Source of the DNA: JAQBGV01 sp032128395
GTDB taxonomy: Bacteria; Planctomycetota; UBA8108; UBA1146
Reading direction: 5' to 3'
Length of the DNA stretch: 64,000 bases
NCBI GenBank assembly: GCA_032128395.1
Contig: JAQBGV010000194.1
Coordinates: forward strand, 1-64,000
Shown: positions 26,009 to 34,256 of the stretch, piece by piece
How positions within the stretch are numbered: position 1 is the first letter of the stretch
Layout of the letters: each line of letters opens with the position of its first letter
Program-made: the position numbers and the translations under genes
Notes under the pieces: generated by a model
Told to the model about the DNA's origin: nothing
Databases searched by the model: none
Seen by the model: only the letters and a program-made list of their open reading frames with translations

Positions 26009-27829
26009 TTAGCCACCGTCCTCCACAGTGGGGTTCCAGAGGGGCTTGATCTGTGCCCGGCGCTCGAGCTCCACCCAGAATTGAGAAGCGATCGCCGTCC
26101 GCCGCCGATTGAGGACCCTCGACTCGAGCCCCTGGCGAACCGAGTTCCAGATCTTCATGTCGGGGTCCCCGAACCCCTGCAAGACCGCGACGTACACGCT
26201 CTGATCCCGGGGGAGCACCACCGGCTCGGTGACGTCCCCGATCTCCTCGCAACCGGAGAACACCGCGCGGAGGAGTAGGGAGCCCGCGGCCAGCGGCTTG
26301 CCGTCGAGCAACAGCTCGCGGGACTCGTATTGGGAGAGGGGCTTCTCGGTCGAGTGGATCGTGTAGTTCTCCCCGTCCGCGAAGGTTTGCAGAGTCGTTT
26401 CGGGCTCGGCGCGGATCCTCTCGACCCAAGACCCGATGTACGCGGACGCCAGCTCCCGGGCCTTCTCGTTCTTCGCGTTCTCGGTGACCTGGACGATCGC
26501 CTCTTCGAAGGTCTGTGCGCGCGCCTCTTGCGCCCCACTGATCCGGTAGATGTAGCTTCCGGTCTGCACCGCGACCGTCTCGGTCCCCACCTGCCCGACG
26601 CTACCTGGGTCGAGCACGTTGAACATCCCGCTGAGCACGGGGTGGTTCACGAACTCCCGGGGGAGGGTGGTGATCTGCGATCTCTCGAACCACCCCGTGT
26701 CAGCGAAGATGATCTTGTCCATGTCCTCGGGGGTGAAGGAGTCCTCGAGCTTCCACTCCTCGCCGGAGGCGGCGAGTTCGCCGGCGCGAACGATCGCGGC
26801 CTCGAGGACCGCTTTCTCGCGCGCGATCGCGTCATCGTCACTCAACGACTTCTCCACGATCTCGAAGACTTCGATGAGGTTGCGATAGTCGTCCGCGGGA
26901 TCGTAGTTCTCCGGCTTCACCCAATCGGCAGCACGCGGCCTCTTGTAGCGTTGCTTGTCCCGCTCCCAGCGCGCCTGGAGAGCATCCGGGTCCGCCCGGA
27001 AATCAAGATCGTAGAACTTCTGGCGGTCGGCTCTCGCGATACGCAGACTCAGCGCCGCGTTCTTCCGGTAGGGGAACGGATTGTCGTCGTACACCGACCG
27101 GATGAATTCTTCGTCCATTTCGCCCGCCTCCTCGAGGAAGCGGTCGATCGGCACTTGCACGTAGTCGAAGCGGCGCCCGTGACGATCGGTGTAGAATTCG
27201 TCGTAGATCTCGCTCTCGGGGACGGCCGGGATCGTCGAAACGATCCGACCGAGCATCCCGACCCGAGCGATGGTGCGCACGGTATCCTCGAAATCGGCGA
27301 CGCTCATCCGGAGTCCGATCCGGCCCTCCGAGATCGCCTTGCGGTACTCGTCCTTGTTGAATCCGGCGCTCCCGCGCTCGGCGATGAATATCGACTGGTC
27401 CTGCTGGAAGTTGATGCCGGTGAACGTGGGCTTGTTGATCGCTCGCGCCCAGCTGATGACATCGAGTGCCGCAGAGCGGAGCGCCTCCTGCTCTTCCGCC
27501 TCCGAGAGTCGGAGGCCGAGGCGCTCGATCTCGTGGAGCTGCATGATGTATTCGAGAGCCTGCGGTTCCGTTGCCTTCGGCGGCCGGAAGTACGGGCCGT
27601 AGGACCGGGCCCCGTTCACCATCGTCTGACGACCGCGCTCATCGCTCAGTTCGATGAACTTGGCTCGGGAGTAGTTGCTGCCGAAGATCTCGTACACCGC
27701 CTCGGCGTCGAGGCGTCCCTGGGTCAGGTACCAGGTCATGATCCCCGTGAACGCGAACGCAGGCGCGAGCACCAGGAGCAGAAGGGTCATGAGGACCTTC
27801 TCGTTGCGCTTGAAGAACCCGGCGGACAT
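26009..27829 (-). CDS. Membrane-anchored PpiD/SurA-like protein
   Basis: This 606-residue protein has a short cytoplasmic start (MSAGFFKRNEKVLMT), one transmembrane helix (LLLLVLAPAFAFTGIMTWYL) and a large periplasmic part. The helical N-domain with LSEAEEQEALRSAALDVIS and the topology resemble SurA/PpiD folding factors, which chaperone outer-membrane proteins. No clear parvulin active site was found, so isomerase activity is doubtful. I chose the ATG at 27829, six bases after AGGAG; the frame extends 12 residues further upstream without a good site. The nearest upstream neighbours are repeats, and the 3' end meets palindromic repeat C. Confidence is good for topology and moderate for family. 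Confidence 0.65.
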   Translation of the reverse strand: MSAGFFKRNEKVLMTLLLLVLAPAFAFTGIMTWYLTQGRLDAEAVYEIFGSNYSRAKFIELSDERGRQTMVNGARSYGPYFRPPKATEPQALEYIMQLHEIERLGLRLSEAEEQEALRSAALDVISWARAINKPTFTGINFQQDQSIFIAERGSAGFNKDEYRKAISEGRIGLRMSVADFEDTVRTIARVGMLGRIVSTIPAVPESEIYDEFYTDRHGRRFDYVQVPIDRFLEEAGEMDEEFIRSVYDDNPFPYRKNAALSLRIARADRQKFYDLDFRADPDALQARWERDKQRYKRPRAADWVKPENYDPADDYRNLIEVFEIVEKSLSDDDAIAREKAVLEAAIVRAGELAASGEEWKLEDSFTPEDMDKIIFADTGWFERSQITTLPREFVNHPVLSGMFNVLDPGSVGQVGTETVAVQTGSYIYRISGAQEARAQTFEEAIVQVTENAKNEKARELASAYIGSWVERIRAEPETTLQTFADGENYTIHSTEKPLSQYESRELLLDGKPLAAGSLLLRAVFSGCEEIGDVTEPVVLPRDQSVYVAVLQGFGDPDMKIWNSVRQGLESRVLNRRRTAIASQFWVELERRAQIKPLWNPTVEDGG

Positions 27830-27845
27830 TTCATGCTCCTGTGTT

Positions 27846-27911
27846 CTTGGGGGCCTGGCAGGCACCCTCTCGTGTTATTGGGGGCCTGGCTCCCAGGCCC
27901 CTCTCACTCGC
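27846..27911. repeat. GC hairpin repeat, one truncated and one full copy
   Basis: TTGGGGGCCTGGC occurs twice. The second copy continues TCCCAGGCCCCTCTC, forming a GGGGCCTGG/CCAGGCCCC hairpin, then ACTCGCGG. The first copy lacks most of the right arm. Related copies are at 27966-28003 and, inverted, at 41800-41840. Confidence 0.65.
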
Positions 27912-27965
27912 GGCAAAGCCGCTCGCGATTCACCCCAACGAGGCGAGCTCTGCTCGCGTGCTTGT

Positions 27966-28003
27966 CTTTGGGGGCCTGGCACCCAGGCCCCTCTCGCTCG
28001 CGG
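27966..28003. repeat. GC hairpin repeat, full copy
   Basis: CTTTGGGGGCCTGGCACCCA followed by GGCCCCTCTCGCTCGCGG matches the copy at 27877-27911 and the inverted copy at 41800-41840. Together these are found 3' of minus-strand or convergent genes. Sequence between the copies (27912-27965) shows no gene. Confidence 0.65.
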
Positions 28004-28087
28004 GGCGGCCATGAAGTCAAGCCGGTTGGAATCGGTAGCGTCGAGGCGTATGCGGGGCGGCTTGCCACTCCCTTGTCGTCGGAAACG

Positions 28088-28183
28088 CTACTTCACTCTC
28101 GCGAGGAGCTCCACATCGAAGACCAGGAGAGCCTCCGGTCGCTCCATCCACGGTGACGTGGCGGGTGGCCTCGGGGGTATGGA
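28088..28183 (-). pseudogene. Remnant of an FKBP-type prolyl isomerase C-terminus
   Basis: Directly after the rnhA stop, and in the same frame, the minus strand reads SIPP, a short insertion, and then ALLVFDVELLARVK before TAG. FKBP-type isomerases end with IPPNATLVFDVELL-like sequence, so this looks like the last two strands of a lost gene. There is no upstream catalytic domain and no start codon that would give a viable protein. The match is short, so chance resemblance is possible. Confidence 0.4.
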
Positions 28184-28612
28184 TCACGAGTTCTGGTCGA
28201 TGCACTCGTTCGCGAGTGCATCACAGCGCTCGTTTTCGGGGTGTCCCGTGTGGCCCTCGACCCAGCGCCAGGTCACGTTCCGACTCTCCGTCACGGAGAC
28301 GAGCCGCTGCCACAGCTCCTGGTTCAGGACCGGCTTTCCGTCCGACTTCCGCCAGTTGCGGCGGAGCCAGCCGGCGACCCACTTCGTGATGCCATCGATC
28401 ATGTAGCGGGAGTCCGACACCACCACGGCCTCGACCCCTTCCGGGAGCGAAGCGATCGCCTCGATCGCTGCGGTGAGTTCCATCCGATTGTTCGTCGTTT
28501 CCGGGTCGAAGCCGGAGAGTTCGCGGGTCTTCCCGTCCTGTCGGACGAGCGCCCCCCACGCCCCTGGACCCGGATTTCCTCTGCACGCGCCGTCGGTATA
28601 GATCTCGATCAT
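28184..28612 (-). CDS. rnhA: Ribonuclease HI
   Basis: This 142-residue RNase H cleaves the RNA strand of RNA-DNA hybrids. The four carboxylates are visible: YTDGACRGNPGPGAW (Asp), TTNNRMELTAAIEA (Glu), VVVSDSRYMIDGI (Asp) and ERCDALANE (Asp), with the catalytic histidine in VEGHTGHPENERCD. The basic handle WLRRNWRKSDGKPV is present. The ATG at 28612 overlaps the rnr stop as ATGA, so the long ORF extension upstream is a shadow. Pairing of RNase R and RNase HI in one operon suggests a shared RNA-processing message. Confidence 0.96.
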   Translation of the reverse strand: MIEIYTDGACRGNPGPGAWGALVRQDGKTRELSGFDPETTNNRMELTAAIEAIASLPEGVEAVVVSDSRYMIDGITKWVAGWLRRNWRKSDGKPVLNQELWQRLVSVTESRNVTWRWVEGHTGHPENERCDALANECIDQNS

Positions 28613-30849
28613 CCGCGCCGGCTCTTTCGCCTCCGGGGCTTTCCGCGACGCGGCTGACCAGCCCCCGACTTCCCACTCGCTTCCCCCCCACTGGGGTGAA
28701 GGTGCTGAAGATAACGCAGATCCACGGTCCGATGCAGGGGATCTGCGGCGGCGAGTCGGACCTCGATCGGGTCCCCGAGTCTGAAGATGCGGCCCGCATT
28801 GCGGCCCCGGAGCGCAAATTGCGCCTCGCTGTAAAGATAGATGTCGTCCCTCAGGGTCCGGATGTGCACGAACCCATCGACGAGAATCTTGTCGATCCGG
28901 ACGAAGAATCCGTTGTCGCGCACCGCGCTCACCACCCCGGTAAATCGCTCCCCGACGCGGTGGCGGAGCCACGAGATCGCCCGGAGCTTCGACATCTCCC
29001 GCTCCGCCATCTCCGCGTTGCGTTCCCCCGCGCTCGAATGCTCCGCCTGGGAGGCGAGGCCGGCCAGCTTCGCCTCCGCTTCCTCCGAGAGGACCTTCCG
29101 ATCCCCGAAGAGGCCGGCGTCGAGAGCGCGGTGCACTTGAAGGTCGGGGTAGCGACGGATGGGAGAAGTGAAGTGGCAGTACTCATCGGTGGCCAGCGCG
29201 AAGTGGAGCGCCCGGCTCGCTGAGTACTCCGCCCGCGTCAGGGTGCGCAGCAGCGCGAGCTGGATCACCGTGGCGGCGGGCTCGTCCGCGATCGCCTCGA
29301 CCAGGCGAGGGAAGTCGGAGGGACCGTCGATTCGAACCCCAGGTACCAGGACTCGGCAGAGTTTCAGGAAGTTCCGAACGTCCTCCTCGGCGGGTTCGTC
29401 GTGCGTGCGCCTGAGGATCGCGATGCCGCGATGCGACGCGGTCCGAGCCACCGCCTCGTTCGCCGCGAGCATGAACTCCTCGACCAAGTGGTGCGACCGA
29501 TCGCGTGAACGAGTCTCGATGTCGAGGACCTCGCCATCGTCATCGAGGCGCAGACGCATTTCCTCGAGGTCGAGGTCGAGTGCCCCGCGGGCGAGGCGAC
29601 GGGCGTGGAGGAGTTCTCGGAGGCGGTCCATCGCTTTCAGAGCGGGGACGAACGATTTCTCGTCGGGGTCGGGGGGGGCACCGTCGAGGAGCTCCTGCGC
29701 TTCGGAATAGGAGAAGCGCCGTCGACTGCAGATCACCGCTCGCTCGATTTGTTCGCTGCGGACTCGTCCGTCCGGCCCGAAGTCGATCCAAGCGATCTTG
29801 ACGGGTCGGTCCTCGTCGGGGCGGAGGGAACAGAGGTCGTTGGAGAGGCGCTCGGGGAGCATCGGAAAGGTCCGGCCGGGAAGGTAGGCGGATGTCGCGC
29901 GCCGGTACGCTTCCTTGTCGATGGGGTCGTTCGCCCGCACGAAATGGCTGACATCTGCGATCGCGACCGCAAGTCGAAACGCCCCCCCGGGGAGCTCCTC
30001 GATCGCGACTGCATCGTCGTGGTCCTTCGCATCGCTCGGGTCGATGGTGACGAAGGGCACATCGCGACGGTCGCTTCGACGCCCGATCTCCGCCTCGGTC
30101 AACAGACCGGGGATCGCGGCGGCCGCCTCGACGACCTCGGGGGGGAAATTCTCTTCGAGGCCGAACTCCGCCGCGACGAGCTGCAGATCCGCCTTCCAGG
30201 TCCCTTCCTCGAGGGCGATCTCGACGACCTCACCCGGGGGGAGTCCGCCGATCGGACTTCCCTCGCGAAGGCGCGCGAGGACCCGCTCCCCGTCCGACGC
30301 GCCTCGCTCGAGCCCCGGATCGATGTGCATCTCCCGGACGCTCTCGTGCCGGAGGGGCTCGACGACGCCGCCCCCTCCCTTCTTCGCCCAGAAGCGGCCG
30401 ACGATCACCCGGGGACTGCGTTTCAGGACGTGAAGGATCCGCCCTTCACGACCTTTGGCGCTCTCGGGACGGTCGGGGCGAGGCTGCTTCCGGGGCTCGA
30501 CGAGGACCATGTCACCGTGGTGAGCATCGGCGAGACGGGACGAGGCGATGAAAATGTCACCCAGGGGATCTTCGTCGGCCGGGCGGACGAAGCCGAAGCC
30601 CCGACGGTTGACGACCAGTGTCCCCACCACCCACCCCTCGCGACGGGGCGCGAACCACCCCCGGCCGGCGAGGTGGACGACGGCCCCCTCCTCCTCGAGC
30701 GAGTGGAGGAGTTCGGTGAAGTCGGGAATCTCACGTGAGTTCACACCGAGGGTCTCGGACAGAGCCCGTGCGGTGATCGATGAATACGAGGGACTCTTGA
30801 AGAACGCCCGAGCGGCCGTGGTCAGCTCCCGGCGGCGGTCATCATCCAT
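28609..30849 (-). CDS. rnr: Ribonuclease R (RNB-family 3'-5' exoribonuclease)
   Basis: This 746-residue exoribonuclease degrades structured RNA. Order of domains: a winged-helix-like N-terminus, cold-shock domains (GWVVGTLVVNRRGFGFVRP), the RNB catalytic domain and an S1 domain (GERFTGVVSAVRDNGFFVR). RNB active-site aspartates are in TIDPSDAKDHDDAVAI, and HFTSPIRRYPDLQVHRAL is diagnostic. A basic tail (PRRGKPRRRKSRRG) ends the protein, as in other RNase R enzymes. The ATG at 30849 starts MDDDRRRELT; a longer GTG/ATG frame exists, but its leader is not conserved-looking. It overlaps rnhA by ATGA. Confidence 0.95.
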   Translation of the reverse strand: MDDDRRRELTTAARAFFKSPSYSSITARALSETLGVNSREIPDFTELLHSLEEEGAVVHLAGRGWFAPRREGWVVGTLVVNRRGFGFVRPADEDPLGDIFIASSRLADAHHGDMVLVEPRKQPRPDRPESAKGREGRILHVLKRSPRVIVGRFWAKKGGGGVVEPLRHESVREMHIDPGLERGASDGERVLARLREGSPIGGLPPGEVVEIALEEGTWKADLQLVAAEFGLEENFPPEVVEAAAAIPGLLTEAEIGRRSDRRDVPFVTIDPSDAKDHDDAVAIEELPGGAFRLAVAIADVSHFVRANDPIDKEAYRRATSAYLPGRTFPMLPERLSNDLCSLRPDEDRPVKIAWIDFGPDGRVRSEQIERAVICSRRRFSYSEAQELLDGAPPDPDEKSFVPALKAMDRLRELLHARRLARGALDLDLEEMRLRLDDDGEVLDIETRSRDRSHHLVEEFMLAANEAVARTASHRGIAILRRTHDEPAEEDVRNFLKLCRVLVPGVRIDGPSDFPRLVEAIADEPAATVIQLALLRTLTRAEYSASRALHFALATDEYCHFTSPIRRYPDLQVHRALDAGLFGDRKVLSEEAEAKLAGLASQAEHSSAGERNAEMAEREMSKLRAISWLRHRVGERFTGVVSAVRDNGFFVRIDKILVDGFVHIRTLRDDIYLYSEAQFALRGRNAGRIFRLGDPIEVRLAAADPLHRTVDLRYLQHLHPSGGEASGKSGAGQPRRGKPRRRKSRRG

Positions 30850-31009
30850 CCGTCCGTCCCCCCTACGATCCCCGTCCCGAAAAAGAGCGGAGCCGGAAGG
30901 GTCTCCCCCATCCGGCTCCGATACGCGACTGCGCACGCGCCATACGAGGCACGGACGACGCTCGCAGCTCCATCGCCCCAACGTTCAAAAACTCTTCCGA
31001 GGCTCCTCC

Positions 31010-31084
31010 ATCGCAAGCGATGAAACCGCAAGGTTTCATGCAAAAAGGCATCGCGATCGATCATTCAAATATTTTGAATGATCG
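31010..31084. terminator. Three consecutive hairpins after the pilC/gspF gene
   Basis: There are three hairpins. ATCGC-AA-GCGAT is at 31010-31021. ATGAAACC-GCAA-GGTTTCAT is at 31020-31039. A perfect 12-bp stem, CGATCATTCAAA with TTTGAATGATCG and a 3-base loop, is at 31058-31084. The stop codon of the pilC/gspF gene lies inside the last stem. On the minus strand a CCTTTTTG tract follows. The AT-rich stem is unusual for this genome. A terminator or mRNA-end stabiliser is likely. Confidence 0.5.
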
Positions 31085-32297
31085 AGAGCAACGGCATGAA
31101 CAAGGCGATGACGATGAAGCCCACGCAAAGCCCCATGCCTACGATCAAGATCGGCTCGAGCAGACTCGACAGCGAGTCGACGAGCACGTCGACGTCGAGG
31201 TCGTAGTTGTCGGCGATCTTGTTGAGCATCTTGTCGAGCTCTCCCGTCTCCTCGCCGATGTCGATCATGTTGACCAGCAACGAGTCGAAGACCCCTGACT
31301 GCTGCAGCGGCCCGGCGATCGTCTCGCCCTCGCGGATCGATCCGTGGACTTGCATGATCGCACTCGCGATCACCTTGTTCCCAACCGCCTCCTTGACGAT
31401 GCTCAGCGCCTCGAGGATCGGCACGCCGGAGCTGATCAATGTTCCGAGGGTCCGGCAGAAGCGCGAGATCGTCGATTTGCGCACGATCGTGCCGAACACC
31501 GGGGCTCGCAATTTGAAATGATCGAATGCGAGGCCCCCCTTCTCGCTGCTCGCGATCAACTTGACGAGGAACACCACCACGAAGACGATGATCGGCGCCA
31601 TGTACCAATACGACTGAACCGTCTCCGAGAAGGTCAGGAGCATCTGGGTGGGGCCCGGCAACGCGGTGTCCATGTCCTTGAACATGACTTGGAACTGCGG
31701 GATGACCTTGGTCATGATGAAGCCGAGGATCACGCTGGCGACGATGATGACCGCGATCGGGTAGATCATCGCCCCCTTCACCTTCTTGCGGAGCTTCAGC
31801 GACTTCTCCTGGAAGTCGGAGAGCCGCTGGAGGATCACGTCGAGCACCCCGCCCGCCTCGCCGGCCTTGACCATGGCGGTGTAGAGGGTGTCGAAAGAGC
31901 GGGGGTATTTCTCGAGCGCCTCGGAGAAGCTCGCTCCACCCTCGACATCCTCGGTGACCGCCTCGAGCTGAGAGCGGAACTTCCCGGTCTTCATCTGACC
32001 GGCGAGGATCTTGAGGGAGCGGACGATCGGAAGTCCCGCGTCCTGGAGGGTCGCCATCTGCTGGGTGAACTGCGTGACGTCCCCCTGGGAGACCCAGTCG
32101 AAGAGGGACAAGCCGCCCTTCTTCTTCACCTCGCCGCCAGCGGCGGGGGCGGCGGCCCCCTTCTTCTCCTGGAGCTTGGTGGGCTTGAGGCCCATCGTGC
32201 GGATCTTCTGCAGCGCTTCCTGCTTGGTGCTGGCCTCGATGGCCTTGCGCAGTTTGTTGCCGCGTCCATCGATGGCTTCGTAGGCAAAGACCGGCAT
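31065..32297 (-). CDS. Type IV pilus/type II secretion inner-membrane protein PilC/GspF
   Basis: This 410-residue protein is the polytopic platform that couples the cytoplasmic ATPase to pilin or pseudopilin assembly. It contains two GspF domains: FTQQMATLQDAGLPIVRSL starts the first and FCRTLGTLISSGVPILEAL the second. Transmembrane segments are visible at AMIYPIAVIIVASVILGFIM, MAPIIVFVVVFLVKLIA and ILIVGMGLCVGFIVIALFM. The start MPVFAYEAIDGRG is typical of PilC, and TGAAGGAGCGACG precedes the ATG at 32297. It is the third gene after two ATPase paralogues. No pilin or secretin gene is in the window, so pilus and secretion roles cannot be separated. Confidence 0.95.
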   Translation of the reverse strand: MPVFAYEAIDGRGNKLRKAIEASTKQEALQKIRTMGLKPTKLQEKKGAAAPAAGGEVKKKGGLSLFDWVSQGDVTQFTQQMATLQDAGLPIVRSLKILAGQMKTGKFRSQLEAVTEDVEGGASFSEALEKYPRSFDTLYTAMVKAGEAGGVLDVILQRLSDFQEKSLKLRKKVKGAMIYPIAVIIVASVILGFIMTKVIPQFQVMFKDMDTALPGPTQMLLTFSETVQSYWYMAPIIVFVVVFLVKLIASSEKGGLAFDHFKLRAPVFGTIVRKSTISRFCRTLGTLISSGVPILEALSIVKEAVGNKVIASAIMQVHGSIREGETIAGPLQQSGVFDSLLVNMIDIGEETGELDKMLNKIADNYDLDVDVLVDSLSSLLEPILIVGMGLCVGFIVIALFMPLLSIIQNI

Positions 32298-32494
32298 CGT
32301 CGCTCCTTCAAACCGGGGACCGGAGCCGCGAGGCCCCCAGGCCACTCGGTCCGGCGGGCCATGATAGCGCGCCACGTCCTGATCCGCGCTCTGTTTCCTC
32401 CGCGGGGGCTTCCGCTAGGCCCCCCTTGCCGCCTTCGGCTCGGGTTTCTCGAAAGGGCTCTCGGGGAGCCCGCGATCGTTCGCCTTTGGGTCCG

Positions 32495-34201
32495 CTAGCC
32501 GATGATCGTTTCCTTCACCACTTCCTCGATCGTGGTGATCCCGTCGAAGAGGTGCAGCATCCCCGAGTCTCTCAGGGTGCGCATGCCGTCCTCTCTCGCC
32601 GCGATCGCGATCTCCTGGGTCGACGCGCCGCTGAGGATCAGATCGGCGAGGCGGTCGCTCATCAGCATGATCTCGAAGAGTGCGATCCGGCCCTTGTAGC
32701 CGGAACTGTTGCACCTCTTGCAACCCTTGCCATAGAAGAACGTCCGGCCGGCGACTTCGGATCGCGTGAGCTCGAGCTCCATCAACATCTCGTCGGTCGG
32801 CTCGTACTCGGTCTTGCAGGCTTCGCAGATCCGCCGCACCAAGCGCTGTGCGACGACCGCCTGGAGGGTCGCGGTGATCAGGAATGCCTCGACCCCCAGG
32901 TCGATGAGTCGGATCACCGAGGACGGGGCGTCGTTGGTGTGCAGGGTCGAGAACACGATGTGCCCGGTCAGGCTCGCCTCGACCGCAATCTGGCCGGTCT
33001 CGAGGTCGCGGATCTCCCCGACCAGGATCTTGTCTGGGTCCTGCCTGAGGATCGATCGCAGGCAGGCCGCAAAGGTCACCCCGATCTCCTCGTTGATCGG
33101 CACCTGCACAATGCCTTCGATGTTGTACTCGACCGGATCCTCCGTAGTGATGATCTTGATCCCGGGATCGTTCGCCTCGGCCAGACAGGAATAGAGCGTG
33201 GTAGTTTTCCCGGAGCCGGTCGGCCCGGTGACCAGGATGATCCCGTTCGGTCTGGCGATCAGCTTGCGAAGCACCTCGAGGTCCCTCTGACGGAGGCCGA
33301 TCTGCTCCAGGTCGAGCGAGACGTTCGAGCGGTCGAGGACCCGCATCACCACAGACTCGCCGTGCATCGTAGGAAGGGTGGAAACCCGGAGATCGACGGG
33401 GTTGCCGGCGATGTTCAGCTCGATCCGACCGTCCTGGGGAAGGCGTGTCTCGGCGATGTCGAGGTGCGACATCACTTTCACCCGCGAGATCACCGCACGG
33501 GCGAGCTGGATCGGCGGAGGTATCATCTCGTACAGGATTCCATCGACCCGGTACCGCACCTTGAATTCCGTCTCGAACGGCTCGAGGTGGATGTCCGAGG
33601 CCCGATCCTTGATCGCGGTGAGGAGGATCATGTTGAGGAGCTTGACAACAGGAGCGGCGTTGACGTCCCTCTCGAGTTGATCGAGATCCATCAACCTCTC
33701 GCGCTCGTCCACGATGGCGAAGTCGTCGCCGCCGAGCGTTCCGATCAGTGACTCCATCGATTCGGACTTGCCCGCATAGAACTTTTCGAAGGCGGCGGCG
33801 ACCGCCACAGGGTCGCTCACAGCACCCTTGACGTCACAGTTCAGCATGAACTTGAGATCGTCGAGCATGCTGATGTTCAGCGGATCGGCGAGCGCAACGG
33901 TCAGCACCTGGCCATCGAAGGAGACCGGGATCACCTGATAGGTCTCGGCGACTGTCACCGGGACCATGTCGATCAACTCTGGGGTGATCGTCGCAAGGGC
34001 GAGGTCGATGACGTCCATTCCGGACTGGCGACCGAGCGCTTCCGTCAGCTGCCGGTCGTCGATCTGGCCGCTGTCGACGAGAATGCGGCCGAGCGCTCCG
34101 CCCCTCTCCTTCTGGGCGTTGAGTGCCTCTTGAATGTCGAACTCGCTGACCAGCTTCATCTCTTTCAAGATTTGGCCGAGCGGCTTTGTCGCGATCGCCA
34201 T
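32495..34201 (-). CDS. PilB/GspE-type secretion ATPase (second paralogue)
   Basis: This 568-residue ATPase powers pilus or pseudopilus assembly. The N-terminal MshEN-type domain (about residues 1-150) can bind cyclic di-GMP in relatives. The ATPase core has Walker A GPTGSGKTTTLY, the Asp box EDPVEYNIEG, Walker B LRQDPDKILVGEIRD and the His box TGHIVFSTLHTNDA. Zinc-binding CEACKTEYEP and CKRCNSSGYKGR complete the fold. It is 55 bases downstream of a paralogue and about 200 upstream of the pilC/gspF gene. Unlike its neighbour it keeps the canonical RQDPD sequence in Walker B. The 32376-32494 gap contains a GGGGGC/GCCCCC hairpin. Confidence 0.94.
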   Translation of the reverse strand: MAIATKPLGQILKEMKLVSEFDIQEALNAQKERGGALGRILVDSGQIDDRQLTEALGRQSGMDVIDLALATITPELIDMVPVTVAETYQVIPVSFDGQVLTVALADPLNISMLDDLKFMLNCDVKGAVSDPVAVAAAFEKFYAGKSESMESLIGTLGGDDFAIVDERERLMDLDQLERDVNAAPVVKLLNMILLTAIKDRASDIHLEPFETEFKVRYRVDGILYEMIPPPIQLARAVISRVKVMSHLDIAETRLPQDGRIELNIAGNPVDLRVSTLPTMHGESVVMRVLDRSNVSLDLEQIGLRQRDLEVLRKLIARPNGIILVTGPTGSGKTTTLYSCLAEANDPGIKIITTEDPVEYNIEGIVQVPINEEIGVTFAACLRSILRQDPDKILVGEIRDLETGQIAVEASLTGHIVFSTLHTNDAPSSVIRLIDLGVEAFLITATLQAVVAQRLVRRICEACKTEYEPTDEMLMELELTRSEVAGRTFFYGKGCKRCNSSGYKGRIALFEIMLMSDRLADLILSGASTQEIAIAAREDGMRTLRDSGMLHLFDGITTIEEVVKETIIG

Positions 34202-34256
34202 GATTTCCTCTTGTCACTCACGCCCCTCGAGGGGGCAACGTTCGAGCGCTCTTCGC

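Noticed and set aside
29330..29350. GATTCGAACCCC string resembling a tRNA T-arm
   Set aside because: It lies inside the rnr coding frame and no acceptor or anticodon arm can be built around it.
30822..31064. 80-codon minus-strand frame upstream of rnr
   Set aside because: Its product lacks homology and lies over hairpins; the rnr start at 30849 is inside it.
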